64,000 nucleotides of DNA from Eulemur rufifrons (lineage: Eukaryota; Chordata; Mammalia; Primates; Lemuridae). Location of the stretch: positions 48,014,501-48,078,500 of the forward strand of contig NC_090989.1 in the NCBI RefSeq assembly GCF_041146395.1, given 5' to 3'. Positions 39,696 to 54,379 of this stretch are shown in pieces. Position 1 is the stretch's first letter, and each line of letters begins with the position of its first letter. A program made the translations under genes and the position numbers. The notes beneath the pieces were generated by a model, which worked only from the letters and a program-made list of their open reading frames with translations, did not search any database and was not told where the DNA came from.

Positions 39696-41690
39696 AAAAA
39701 AGATTATTTGATATGTAAAATTTAGAAAACAGTGTTTGTAACAGAAGCATATCAATTTATATAAAATTGAGTGAGAATTGAAGGTGAAATTATATTTTTC
39801 TGACTCCTAATTTAATCCTATGGAAATAAATTAGAAATTTATATGTTGGAAGATGTTATTTTAAGAAGAAAATTTAATATGAGAAATATTGACATATTTG
39901 ACAGCAAATCACTTAGTATATGACTTCCTTTGTCTATTAATACCAGTTTCAGAGATGTGGGTATCTCCTTTTTAAATTAACACTTCTGAATTGCTTGAAA
40001 TTCAACACTTTACATGCAATCCTTTTTCTCTTCTCTTATCCCCATCTATTTAAAATTATGAAGGTACTAAATAAGAAACATATAAAACTCTTGTGCACAC
40101 ATTTTCAAGGTAATTATTATCTCAGAACATGTTATGAATATTTTGTAATATTGGATGTATTAGGCCGTCTTATAAACTGTTGTTAGCCCCAAAGCAGGGG
40201 CATTGGTTGTTGCACTTAGATGTGGTGAAGAAGGTGGAAAATGCTCTGCTTTGATTCTCTAACAAGAGTTTGCTAGAGCCATAGTGGGACAGCAAGAACC
40301 TCAGTTCATTCCAGAGTAGACCACAGAAATCAGTCTCTACCTTCTGACATGGAACTCCACTAAGCCTTTTTAGCCAGATCAGGTCTGGAACACACATGTC
40401 TGGAATCACATCTGTCAAGGGGTAGGGAGCCTGAGCAGCCAGGGCATTATGCTTTGATGAGTATAAAGAGTCTCAACATAATTTCCAAAGCCCAACCAAT
40501 TCTGTTTCAGCAAAGGGTTTAGGGACTGTGGTAAGGTAGCATCTCCAAGCTTGCTAAATGCGAGTTGATGCTCAGGTTTTGTATATGCAGGGGAAATGGT
40601 GGAGATAAGGTTGAGGATGGGAAACTTGCAAGTTAATAGTCATAATTTTGTTTTAACTTGCAGGTGGGATATAAAGAGCTCAGAAGTCTCAAAAATGCCA
40701 TAAGCACTGCCAATATTGTAGGGATTCAAAATATGGATACTGCCTGTGGAAGAGATATGCATATTCATTTAAAATCCCTTGCTTAATGTACCTTAATATT
40801 AATACACAGATCAGTATAAATATCACTGTAAATCAAATAATATCATTCAACTAAGCAGAGCCATCCCTGGCCCACGGGACACCGCTGTATTCCGGTCTAG
40901 CTCCAGAACACATGGCTTGGCCACAGGAGTTTAGGCCTGGTCATTGTCGCCTCCACTGGATGCCCCTGCTTGAGGCACAACCTGCACATCAAAATGTGGT
41001 GGCCCTGAAACTAAGATTTTAATATCTTCAGTGTGTCTAAACTATACTGTTTTCTTTATGCACTTGTACTTTATGAGCTATAATTATCATCTCGAGCTTC
41101 AAATGACAAATCTAGGGAATGGTGAAGAAGGAATCTAAATCCGTACTTGCTGATATCAAAGTCAATATATTTTCTGTTAAAACAAGCTTCCTTCTACCTC
41201 TGCCTCTACTTCTTATACATACAAAAATTATTAAAGGTTTTAGTCTCCATAAGAGTGCTATATAGGTTTTGTTGAGAGTGTGAAAGAGGGTCACGTGCCT
41301 TTTTTGGACAACTTCAGATTTGATCTAAAGTTGTAAAGCTAAGAATTACTACTGCTCTCAGTAGGTTGTTTCAACTGGCATGAGATTTTCATACATTTTT
41401 GGTAAGCATGGATGTGTTCAGTTTAGTCTATAATAATATTTTTCACTGTTTTTACTATGAGAAATGAGGGCTTCTCCTTTTTGTAAAAAATAATTTTCTC
41501 TTTCTAATGCCCATATTATAAAATATCTCTATTAAGCAAATCACATTAATTACATAAAATGTATTACTTTTCAGATGAAAAGATTTATTAAAATGTATAT
41601 GATTTAAAAAGCTAAAGAAAACAGCTGAGGATAAATGACAACCAAGAAAGCATTATATTTATTTAACAACATGATATTTAGGTAGCTTGT
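39696..41690. other. Non-coding DNA, mostly unassigned
   Basis: The portion at 40170-40690 is GC-richer and may be an old LTR or other element, family unknown. Another such patch is 40850-41010. No gene supported. Confidence 0.4.
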
Positions 41691-41694
41691 GCAG

Positions 41695-41895
41695 CAAACT
41701 TTACCATCAGAAAGACATGGGGTTGAATTTTAGTTCCTCGACTTATTTTCCATGTCACTTAAACTTCCCGGGACTCATTTTTTTTCCTCTGGACATGGAG
41801 TAATAATTCCATCTTCACCCAATCATTATAAGGAATATGAATGAGAGACTATAGATAGGTAAATAATCTGGCACACATGAATCCTTAGGAGACAC
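41695..41895 (+). repeat. MIR SINE fragment, weak
   Basis: 'tgtcacttaaacttcccggg', 'ctcattttttttcctctgga' and 'taataattccatct' follow a decayed MIR. Confidence 0.45.
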
Positions 41896-43560
<1,665 letters not shown>

Positions 43561-44514
43561 TAATTATGTTTGAATAACAAATCATTTAAATATATATGGA
43601 AAATGGGGAGCTATCCTTTACAGTAAGTGAATGTTAACAAGAGGCAAATGACAAAAGACAGTTTTCTAGAGTTGTAATTTATATCCACATTAACATACAA
43701 AGTGTTCGTCATAGTTAATATTATTATTAATACAGTGGATGGTTACAGATGTGAAAAATATTGGCTAGTGACTAATAAAAATTGGGAGAAGCTAATTTCA
43801 TTCAGAATTTGCCTAATTTGTGCCTTTTTTCTTTATAAGTTAATTCAGACTTTTAAAACTTCTCTTTTATACTAATAGATTTATTTAGGAATATGCTTAA
43901 GAAAATGTTTGAAATATTATGCAATACTGAAAAAAATACTATTTCAAAGAAATGGTGACAACCACCAAAGCACACAGATCAGCTTCAGAATAAATTTCAC
44001 AGAAACTAAGAAATATTGTGACATGAGATTTTGACCATATTGATGGACGTGTCCCACAGGTTCCTAAAATCTGCACTGAGTGAGAAGGCAATCAACCTTT
44101 CATTTAAGTATTTCTCATTTTATATTAGCTAAAGTTATAGAACTACATAGTTAGTTCGACATTTACAAAATAAAGATTAGATCATCTGAAATACTTTTCC
44201 AAGTCTGCCATGCAACCTGAATACCTTTGGCCATGTTTTACATTCTCTAAACCTGCCAGTTTTCCTATGTTTGGCACATGCTAGGAAATAGTACACCTGC
44301 ATAGAGCATTCAGTAGGGAGTCCCATAGATGAAATGAGACATCTACATCGGAACAAAGGCCAGCACGTGTCTGAAGGTCTTCATGAACCCAGACCTGGTA
44401 TGCAAGTGTTTGGCATTAAGTAAAATATAAAAATCATAGCAGGAAATACCTAAAGGTAAGTCTAGAAAGGTATGCTACAGCAGGGTTAATACTTTTGAAT
44501 CTCATAAATGAGGT

Positions 44515-44720
44515 TTTTTTTTTTTTTACACTTTTTATTATGGAAAATTTCAAACATATACAAAAGTAGAGATTAGGAAAAAGAGCACTCACATTTATCA
44601 CTCAGCATTGTAAATTTTCAACATTTGTAAATTTTATTTCATCTCTCTGTCATCATTCCCATCTCTAGAATATTTTAAATAAATTCATTGTTTGTGTTTT
44701 GATATTTATATGTAATGGAA
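44515..44720. repeat. Old interspersed repeat, family not assigned
   Basis: A T-run at about 44515-44528 is followed by 'cactttttattatggaaaat', 'ttcaaacatatacaaaagta' and 'catttatcactcagcattgt'. This is a widespread old mammalian repeat that I cannot name surely. Confidence 0.4.
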
Positions 44721-45189
44721 AAGAATTTAAAAATCACTATATTTCATGTATACATCTAATAAACTTAATAATCCCTTATTATCATCTAATACTTAGCCAA
44801 CTTGCCTCTTAAATCTCCACACAGTGTGTTTGTTGGTGTGTCTTTTACTCTATTTTCAATTATATCCCCTCTGTCCTTTGCATTTTCAAAATACTATTTA
44901 TCTCTTTGAGTGATTTGGTCATTTGTCTTATAGAATTGTGACACTTGGATTTGGCTCACTGCAACGGCTCCTCTTCTGTCTACCCTGTAAACTAATTAGA
45001 GCTAGAGGTTTGGGTAAATTCAGGTTCAATTGCTTTGGCAATAATGCTTTATGTGTTATTTCGTACAATGAAAGTGTTTTGTCTTTATTTTTTAGGCAAC
45101 GAAGAGCCATTGAGTTTTTTAAAACAAACCTTTTTAAGGGTTTGATGTGGTCATATTTTGTTTTAGAAAGCAGATATTGGGAAAAAATG

Positions 45190-46060
45190 TGAACAATGGA
45201 CTATAGTTAGAAGAGACTAGAAAAGCAGAAAGAAATATTACGAAGGCAAGGCAGTGGAAGCAATACAAAGGGACAACTATTAAGAGATACTTCTGTGGTG
45301 GACTGAGCAGAATTTGAGAAGTGACTCTATTTGGGAGGTGAGAGAAAAGATAGCTAGAGGATAATTTGAACTTGCACAACTGCATGTTGATGCTGCTGAC
45401 ACCAAAAACATAGGGCACTTGCATGTTTTAGAAAGGAAAGTTTGGGTTTGGAAGTAATAGGTTTGAGTCGTTTTTAGAATGTATAGTGGCGGCTTCTATC
45501 CAATCATGGGAAATAGGGACCTGGGTCTGAGAAGAGAGTTTGAACTAAAGATAGAGGGCTGAATCCCCATACAGTGAGTGAGCAATGAATAGGTGGTAGA
45601 ATAATGAAAGGTATGAAAACGGGCTACTATTTAGATAACTTTGTGATGAAAGAAAGAGAGGAGTAACCTGAACCAGAAATTGAAATGAGAAAAAAGGTGT
45701 TCTCGATTAGAGAGGCCTGAGCATATGTGAGTAAAGGGGGGGGGGGGAGTAATTCAGAAACTGGACATAGTAATGAAGAAATAATTATGTAATGAGGAAA
45801 GAAAATATGGAAGAGATCAATGGTACGTGGGAAAGAGTTAACCTTGGGAAAATAGCAGCTATTCCTTTGATTTAGGAGAGAGGGAGAGATACAGACACAG
45901 CGGAAAAGGTGACAGATGCTAACCCTGTTCACCGTCTCAGTGGAGTGGGAGGTAGTGGCCCTCATCAGAGTGACTGGGGCCCAGGGAGGGTGGTCAAGCC
46001 GTGACCCTGGTATGGATGGATACGAAGGCCAAATCATAAAAAGATTGCTCAGCAGGGAGG
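45190..46060 (-). repeat. L2 LINE fragment, probable
   Basis: Purine-rich on the + strand, with 'ggtttggaagtaataggttt' and 'gggcccagggagggtggtca', in the style of reverse-complement L2 coding sequence. The minus-strand frames at 45134-45424 and 45627-46037 would then be relics or chance. Includes a G-run at about 45737-45748. Confidence 0.4.
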
Positions 46061-46189
46061 ATTTGGCTGGTGTGGTAGTTATTTAAAGGTAAATAAAACA
46101 TATTAATGAGCCAGGAAGTGACTAGGACAGCAGAAGGAAGTATTTATCATATGGTAAGTTAAAAAATTATGTTAAAACATCCATTTGCA

Positions 46190-46345
46190 ATGGCATCAAC
46201 TGACCATCTGCATCAAAATCACCTGGGATAGTTGTTAAAAGTGGGGACTCCCCTGCTTCACCCCAAATATGTGATGTCAAAGTCCCTGAATGGAGTGTTG
46301 GGAATCTGTGTTTTAAACCCTGCAGACAAGTCTAAGGTACATTTA
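46190..46345 (+). repeat. MER5-type hAT fragment
   Basis: 'catcaaaatcacctgggata', 'gttgttaaaa' and 'gggaatctgtgttttaaacc' match the MER5 layout. Confidence 0.6.
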
Positions 46346-48105
46346 CGGTTAAGAAGTGATAGTATATTCTATTATTTTGCTTGCATCCATTATTCTAATC
46401 GAAAGCATAATAATGTGTTGGGGAAATATAATTAAAAACAAAATCTCCCAATCCAGAAATCCTCTCTGCCAAGGTAGCAGAGAGAGAAAACACTTTTATC
46501 ACTGAGTAATCATTAAACCAGAGTATGCTGAGCATCACAGGCAATCTCGAAGGGAATTGCAAAGACAGAACAAATCTCACCTTTTTATATAGCCAGGCAG
46601 ATAGAACCCATTACATATATGCTTTCAAGATAGACAATAACTAGTTCTCAAAGAAGAGGACTTGACAGTACCATTTGTCACACCTAGTTCATCCCAACTT
46701 TACCTGGTAAATAGGGTGATCATCTGTGTTAACTTATTGCCTTTATCCAGAGGAAAAATTAACTTAAGTCTTTGAGACAGGAGGTAGTTTTGTCATTTGG
46801 AGTGAGGTTCACACCAAAGTTAGCCTCCTACCCTTACACAGAAACTAGGAGAAAGGGGTATTAGCTCCCTTGACAGTTACATTTCAAAGAGATGGCTCCC
46901 AGGCCCTTGAGAAAGACATTCCTGGATCATAAAGCTTATGAAAGTTTCATCTAGTTTTCAAAAGGATTTATACACATTTCAAAGAGAGGAGAAAGTACAT
47001 GTAATTATTATACAAGTTTTCTGAAGTAAATGCTCTAGAAAAAAGGTGGGAGAAGAATTCTCTTCCTTTATTTCCAACAGGGAGAATTAAGCTTCTTATT
47101 TTTAATTTGTGTTTTTCCTTACTCATTTTAGTATTATCTGGCTTAGACAACAAATTTCCAAACTTTCCACACATACATATGTGCACACACCCATTAAAAC
47201 ACACATACAGACACAGAGTTACAATTTAAAATTTGTATTGAAAAAAAAAAAAACCTAAAATCTAAATAAAGCAGAAGCCCCAGGAGAGGCTTTAAGTTTG
47301 TATTTAATGCCCACTTTTTGCAGGTTGTTTGCAGAAAGAAGATCAGAGTGAGCAAATAAAGCCTAAAGATTAATTGCGTACTGCCCTCTTGACTTACAGC
47401 TTCTCTTCCACATCAGGATCACCCTAGATGTCATCAGGACCCCCACAAGCTGCTCCAAACCCAAGCAATGGGACAGAATGAGAATGAGTCTGGCAAAGGA
47501 GAAGGGCTATCTAAATGCAAAGCAATGTTAATAACGATGAGAGTAATCATCTCACCCTATCTGACCTTTGCTGTTTCATAACATTAAAACTATTTTCTTT
47601 CATTTCCACGGCATTTTTCGTGGGGCCAAGAGAACCACCATGGTCTAATTCATTGAAATTTAAAGGGATACCATTTATTTTTAAAGGTAGTTAACTCTTG
47701 AATATCCAAACTAATAGCAAGGAGCAGACTCTTGTACCACTTTTAGTTGTGATCTTTCCAGAATAAAACTCAAAACGTAGTTGATTTTCAGAATACTAAG
47801 GAATTATTTGGCCAGAGTAAAATATACAGATAAATTCACTTGGCCACTATGATGGATGGATATCTTCTGAAACTAGCCCCCTGTTTTGAAAGGGGGTAAC
47901 ATATGAGGGTCAGGCTAAAATTTCTGGCCTCTAAAGAAGTCTATAATGATAAAGGCACAACCAAGGAGAGAAATGGGTTTATGGCACCAGAAACTTCATG
48001 GCTTGACACTGTCTAATGGTGAAATAAACAGGGAAAACTGAATGTGAGTCCATGTTTTATAACTTGTCATAACTTGTATATTCTATTAACACTAATAAGG
48101 AAGCA
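46346..48105. other. Intronic DNA, no feature recognised
   Basis: An A-run at 47240-47253 without a clear element in front. A possible old LTR-like patch lies at 47850-48050, family unknown. Confidence 0.4.
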
Positions 48106-48107
48106 GA

Positions 48108-48245
48108 CAATAGGTTCCATGTATTGAGTACTAGGCACATTGCAGAATTCTCTCTTCTATTCTTAAAAAAAAAAAAACCTAAAAAAATCTTTTTTAATCC
48201 TCAGTTTATAGTTAGGGAAACAGAGGATTAAAATGATGTTGGGAT
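48108..48245 (-). repeat. MIR-type SINE fragment
   Basis: On the + strand 'tattgagtactaggcacatt', 'taatcctcagtttatagtta' and 'gggaaacagagg' form the reverse complement of MIR, with an A-run inside. Confidence 0.45.
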
Positions 48246-50210
48246 GGAGAATCACAATGGAAATTACCACCTTAAAAAATCTGAAAAGTCATGTGGTAGG
48301 GGAATTTGTTTAGCCTTTTCAAGACCTGCTTCATGAAGGAAATCTTTTTTTCCCGTAATACCTATTAATATTTCAATGAACACGAGTGTTCCACAGGAAA
48401 TAAAATTGAGATTCAATGATTTAAACAATAGAATTCATGGGTGAATTAAACAAAATGAACTGTCTAATTTCATGTTAGGCTTTGCTTAGCCATTGCATTG
48501 TCCTGTGCCCAAAGGCAAAGTAAGAGTGGTTAATGGAGTAATTCTCCCGGGGAATATGTTCTGGCCCTCTGTGTAGATGCGAAAGGCTGATTCTCCTGTC
48601 TTCCTACTTGGTAGTAGTGTTGCTGTCTTCAAGTTGTCAAGAGGATGCTGCTTCCCACTCTGCACATATGACTGCAATTACTAGACCAGATGAGGCAGAA
48701 GAACTGATCCAGGCAGCCGTTGTTTATCACATTCTGAGTAATCTACAGTGATAAGGTGCAGTGAAGAGAGCAATTAGTAAGTTCAGTGACTGAATAATTC
48801 AGGGTCTATACTTCTTTCTATAGTTGCATGAATTTTCTACTTCCTCTGTTTTTGTAAGTAAAACCCATATGCTTTTTTGCTGCCTGAAAAAGATGACCAA
48901 ACTTTTCTGGTGCCAAAGAACGTGAAGCAGCAAGTGTGATTATAGGTCTGCAAAGTTTGCCTCAGACAGGGTATGCATGTCCTACAGCACTGGAAACAGC
49001 TTGCACTTGCTAACGAGAAACAGATGTTGTGATAAAAAACTGAGGTGGCAAGAAACCTGTTCAATATAGAGAGGAAACTTGCATTCCTAATCCACTTTGA
49101 ATTCTTCATCAGCTGTTAGTACTTTGCGTAGATGAAATATCAATACCCCTTTAGGACTTCTTGCTCTTTGAGCATCAAAGCCTCAATATTGTCTAAAAGC
49201 TTGGTGAAAGGAAATGTAACTTTCAAAAAAGAATTAAAACAACGTATACGGCATCTGTTCTGTAGGCAATTTGTAAGTTTATGTAGTGCCAGATATCCCT
49301 ACTCTTATTTTAGAGATAAAAGCAGAAATGATATATAAATCAACTCATAATCTACTAAAAGGGTAAAAATTAGTATTGGAATATTTATTGGAACCCAGTA
49401 AGTAAATTATTTCCAGGTGAGATTTTCCGTGGCACTACAAAACACCCTCCAGCATACAGAAAAGGTTCCTCCTACTATATTGAATAGGTTTTTGTTTATA
49501 CTATTAGTTTTAAACCAATACTACTTTTAAGTAATACAAACCAGCCCATCGATACAAGTGTGATGATATTCTCAGAAATCCCTGCATCCGAATTGCATAG
49601 AACCTCTGCTGTGGATCACCACCCTACCCTATGTCTTCTCCGGTTGTTTCAGAGTCCCCAGGGTGGGATTTAAACCATGCTCAGGAAAAATCCACTCAAG
49701 TTATTTTACTCTGAACTTCTTGACCACAGTATCGTGGGCACTACCTTTGGTAGAAGTGCTTTTCATGAAAACAATGGGCCACTTGTCATAGCTGCCTTTT
49801 TGAGGTGGGCTGTTCTGCTTCTTCCAGTTATTAAACTGCCATGGTTTGTGGAATGGGGTAGAGATAAGGGTAAGAGAAGACATTCTCTTCCCAGTTTTGT
49901 TTTGCACTGTTGCTACCAGAGCACTAAAGTAAACTTACTTGAGCTGTCTCACAGAGCCTTTTGTGAGCCCTCTTTCCCTGAGATTCAAACTAGTTAGTTC
50001 CTCAGATAAAGAAGCCAGCCTGACACACTCCTACCCCATTAATGATTTTTGTCTTTTTCTCTCCTGTCACTTTACAAACTTTTCCCTCTTTTAAGCATGT
50101 AAATCATGCAAATAGAGATTTGGTGGGAGTGCTTAACCCCACCAAGTGGAATGCACCTAAGAGTTAGCTTCTATCCCACCCAAATGTGTAGTTGTGTCTT
50201 AGCGCCTGCA
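48246..50210. other. Intronic DNA, no feature recognised
   Basis: Frames at 48837-49109 (-) and 49677-49997 (+) have no domains and no splice context. Confidence 0.4.
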
Positions 50211-50214
50211 CTGA

Positions 50215-50362
50215 CTGAGAGACTTGCAACATTGGTTTCGCCTGTAAGCTTGTAAGAAATGCAGAAATTCAAGACCCACCTGAGATCTACTGAATCAGAA
50301 TCTGCATTTTAACAAGAGTGTTTGGTGATTCATCTGCACAGTAGAGTATATGAAGTGCTGGT
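50215..50362 (+). repeat. MER5-type hAT fragment
   Basis: 'cctgagatctactgaatcag', 'aatctgcattttaacaagag' and 'ggtgattcatctgcacag' match MER5. Confidence 0.65.
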
Positions 50363-50490
50363 TAAAGCATGGTCCTCATGATGACCTTGCTAGCTTTGTT
50401 TTTACAGAATCATAGTGTTTATGCCAACTCTAGTAGACCATCATGCCCCTGCTTGCTATTATGATAGTAGACATCAAGAAATGTATCACC

Positions 50491-50618
50491 TGAGTGTGAT
50501 GTGCACTGTCTGGGGAGTGGACACGCTCGAAGCTCAGACTCGGGGTGATGGGGGGGCATGGGCAATATATATAACCTGAACTTTCGTACCCCCATAATAA
50601 GCTGAAATAAAAAAAAAA
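50491..50618 (+). mobile_element. Severely 5'-truncated LINE-1 tail
   Basis: About 118 bases of LINE-1 3' UTR ('gtgcactgtctggggagtgg', 'tataacctgaactttcgtac', 'ccccataataagctgaaata') with a poly-A tail. The flanks ATGTATCACC (50481-50490) and ATACATCACC (50618-50627) are a target duplication with one mismatch. It resembles the end of the insert at 4094-5939. Confidence 0.8.
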
Positions 50619-50629
50619 TACATCACCGT

Positions 50630-51290
50630 TAAAAATTCATTTTAAAAATTCACTTTTTAAAACGAGGCAAGATAGCTAGTTACCAAGACCAATACAGTTA
50701 AAGAGGTAAAATACCTAAATACCTTGCAAAAATCTATTAATTTAATATTATTTAATGGGTTGCATTTTCTCAATTTTAAGCCAGAAAATATATGACAATA
50801 AGGATTTTGATGTTCATCAAAAACTCTGAAAACAGGGGCATAATTTCAGGCAATTGGCAGAGTACAGATAGGAAATAGGAGATCTGGACAAACAGTCAAT
50901 ATGAACCCATATCAATTGTGCACATATTTTTTGTGAATCTTGGAACTTGATATTAAAGAGTTAGAAACCATGCAGGCTGTGAAAGAACTGAATTAAATAT
51001 ATCTTAATAAACATTTGCTGAGTACTTGTTAGGCATTCTGGGAAAACTCAGAACTCTCAGTGAGTTCATAATCTAATAGAAAAGCAAATATTCACTCCCA
51101 AATATTATGTAAGTGATATAGTAGATCCACAGTTAAAGTGATATGGGATAGAGTACAAGAGGAGGATTACACTCCATTGGGAAAACTAGGGAAAGACTCA
51201 TAAGTCTCATCAAAGGGCAACTTTGATATTATTTTTGTGTTCTCAGTTTATTTCTCTTTTTACTTGAACGCTCTCTTGGATAATTTCAGC
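50630..51290. other. Intronic DNA with a weak L2-like patch
   Basis: Around 51000-51140 'aataaacatttgctgagtac' and 'gagttcataatctaatagaa' suggest the reverse complement of an L2 3' end. The rest is unassigned. Confidence 0.4.
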
Positions 51291-51339
51291 TATTACTATT
51301 ATTATTGGTATGTTGATACTTGGTAATTCTCAAATTTGT

Positions 51340-51850
51340 ATTTCTTGCTTTATTCTATCCCCCAAATATTAGACTCATATTTCCAACTACCTGCTGTACA
51401 TGTCTGCTTCAATGTTCCATATGTACCTCAGCCTCTTAAAAACCGAGCTCATTATCTTTCTCCTTTCTGAATTCTTTGTCTCAGGGATAATCCACCTGTT
51501 CATCAAAGCTAGAAACCTAAACATTAGTGACATCCCCTTCTCTTCATTAGTGTTATTCACTAAATGAATAACAAATTCATTTAGTGAATTTGTTATAAAA
51601 ATTTAACCGGTTGTAACTATTTCATTTCTTCCTTACAATCCCTTTCAAACACCTCTTCTCTAACAAGACAAGGTTGTATATAGTGTTGTTTACAAACCTC
51701 TAGCACATCATTACCATGCTACATATTAATTGTCCACTTTTCCTCTATAAAGAAGCTCCTTGAAGGAATGGAGCCTCTTGTTGATGTTTTTATCTTTAGA
51801 ACCTAGCACAGACACCGACATAATATTTACACAATAAATATTTTTTTGGA
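51340..51850 (+). repeat. L2 LINE 3' portion
   Basis: 'aaaaccgagctcattatctt', 'aaagctagaaacctaaacat', 'aagaagctccttgaaggaat' and 'agaacctagcacagacaccg' then 'acaataaatattt' match L2 order. It contains the double hairpin at 51555-51595. Confidence 0.65.
51555..51595. repeat. Two overlapping inverted repeats
   Basis: ATTCACTAAATGAAT (51555-51569) is the exact reverse complement of ATTCATTTAGTGAAT (51575-51589), with a 5-base loop. The right part also folds alone: AACAAATTCA and TGAATTTGTT around TTTAG. Confidence 0.9.
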
Positions 51851-53715
51851 ATACTTTGTTCACATGAAGTGACATATAGTTTAGAACTAGAAAATAAATA
51901 GAACCGATAGCCTCTAGCTTAGAACAAAACTGGTGGCATTGATCTTGTATATTCAATTCTGGTACATTCTACCTTTTTATTTTACTTTATAGACTGACCT
52001 CCAGAATTGCTTTTCATAGAGATGTTTACTTTTTTAGATCAATCGTGCAGAAACATTTTGAGTCACTTCACTGTAGTGCTAAGTACCAGCCTACAGACAA
52101 ATTTTGAAGAGTCGTAATCTTTGTATTGCAGAATATATGTGTGCAAGTAATTTGATAATTGCATTTGTCTGTACTCATTATTCTATAAATAATTAGAAAA
52201 TGTTAAAATAAACATTCTGATGCTAGTGAGAGGAAGTATAGGTCTTGAATTTAACAGTATTAAGATGAAATGAAAATGATTCAGTCTATCAAAAGCTAGG
52301 AATCTTTAGCCGCATCTGGATGCTGTTGGATTTAAGCAAGTTGAGTATGGAATTGTTGAAAAAAATAACAAAATTAGATATACTTATTAGATATGTAAAT
52401 GGTATACTGCAAATATATTTTCCGTAATTGTATCTAAAGGCAAGGGTATAATTAGATGTTCTAGGAATAGAAATTTATTGGGGATATAGAAGTTGGATGA
52501 ATCCTTATTCATAAATATATAATTGAATCCAGCCCCTCTTTACTCTCATTTATATGATAGCCACATTCTATGAAACCCAAATCAGGAAACATTTTTATAC
52601 ATGGTGAGATAGATGGTTGACAGTGTGACAGGATATTTAAAATTTGCATAATTTTAGAAAATCTGAGACAGACAAGCCCATTGCCTGATTGATGGGTGAG
52701 AGGAGTACAGAATATTATTTTTACCCTTTTTGATTGGAAATTACATTACATTTAATTCCTATGGAAAGCTTAGCTTGGTTAAAATACCAGAGGAGAAACA
52801 TTGCTATTTTGGCAATGTAACTGCACATAAACTCTACAAGCAGACTGCTATTTAACATATTTAGTATCTTTAAACACAAAATATTAAAATCAAACCCCTA
52901 AAGATATGTATTCCTTTGTTTTTTTTTTGGCATTAGCTTATACTCATTAGGTTATTTAATACTGGACAATCATTCAAAGGAATAGTCAGGACAGGGATTG
53001 GATAGTAAAAGGCTCAAAAAATTTAGTTGCTAAGAGCAACTGTCATTCAATATCTCCGAAGGAAAAAAAAAAAAAACTCAACTGTTGGAAGAAAATGCCC
53101 TTTGGCAACTTGAAGTATCATTTTTTTCCCCCTCAAAGCCTCACAAATGGTAAAGTTGTGCTGAATGGATGTCTTTAGTACCTACAACCAAGAAAAAATG
53201 TGTTCCTCTGAAATATAGTGAAAAGTCTTCAGAAAACTGGGTTAGGATAGATTTGAGCAAATCTCTTTTCTCACACTACAAAAAGCCTTTACTTTGTTAT
53301 CATATCTTCAAGTGGGATCAGCTTGTAGCAAATTCAGTTCCATTGCAGGGGTCACAAATCTTCAGTTATAAAGCAGAAAACAGAAGAAAGCTCTACATCT
53401 AGTCATAGAAATCATTGTCATTTGTTAAGGTATTCTAAGCATCAATTAACCCCTCAGATAGAGGTAAGGAAGCTGGGTTCCTTAGATGATTTAAGTTGAG
53501 AAGAATGATACCTCTCTTTTGTGACGTATTTATTGATATGTATTCACTTTGGTGAGTTTATGATATATCAAGTAATGCGATGATGCTTGTTCTCTATTAC
53601 TGAGCATAAAGCAAGCTTTTAGTGAACGCTTTAAAAGTTGAGGATTTGATTTGACATTCAGGTAGACGTTTTATTTCCTTCAAGAGACCATTTTACATGT
53701 AACGGTTTCCTGTGA
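51851..53715. other. Intronic AT-rich DNA, no feature recognised
   Basis: Short A/T runs near 52918 and 53066. The frame at 53169-53402 has no domain. Confidence 0.45.
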
Positions 53716-53719
53716 TCGT

Positions 53720-54085
53720 ACCTGTGCCTGCCACTTGGACTCATTCCCTGCCATTTCCTCCTTTGCATTTTAAATTTTAATGAAAATGGAACTGCCCAGC
53801 TCCCATCAGCCTGAGCATGTTTCGTTATTCACACTGTCCCCTCTGTGCTATTCATTTTCCATTCTTTTAGGTAGCTAACTCCTACTGATACTTCAAAACT
53901 AAGCTCAATACCATCTTCTCAAGGAAGTTATTCCTAACCAGCTGATCTGGGTGAGGTTGTATTTCTTGGCCACCCCATAGCTCTCTGTGAAATCTTTCTG
54001 TCAATAGGGACCACGTTAATGTGTTCATCTCAGTTATCGAATCAACTGTTGCAGTATACCAGTGCTTGGGTTCAAGTAACCCTTG
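53720..54085 (+). repeat. L2 LINE 3' portion
   Basis: 'cttcaaaactaagctcaata', 'ccatcttctcaaggaagtta' and 'ttcctaacca' fit the conserved L2 C-terminal segment. Borders are approximate. Confidence 0.55.
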
Positions 54086-54379
54086 TGTTACTCAATAATA
54101 TTAATACTTTACTAAAAATAACTTAATCATAAGTTATCAATGTTAATCTCTTTCTGTGCCTAATTTATACATTTACCTTTATCATGAGTATGTATGTTTG
54201 GTGCTGCCCATGGTTTCACGCATCCATTAAGGGTCTTGGAACATATTTCCTGAGGTTAAGAGGGGGGATATCATATTTGAGAACGGGACACTACTGTTTG
54301 AATCTCCCAGTACTTTATGTGATTAATTTGTTACTCACTGGAGTACACCCATCAGTGAACATAATAGCTTTACTGCCTT

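Noticed and set aside
45134..46037. Two minus-strand frames of 96 and 136 codons
   Set aside because: Probable L2-derived sequence, no start context, domain or splice support.
48837..49109. 90-codon minus-strand frame rich in Cys and Phe
   Set aside because: Considered as a possible small secreted protein, but there is no signal peptide at its start and no recognised family.
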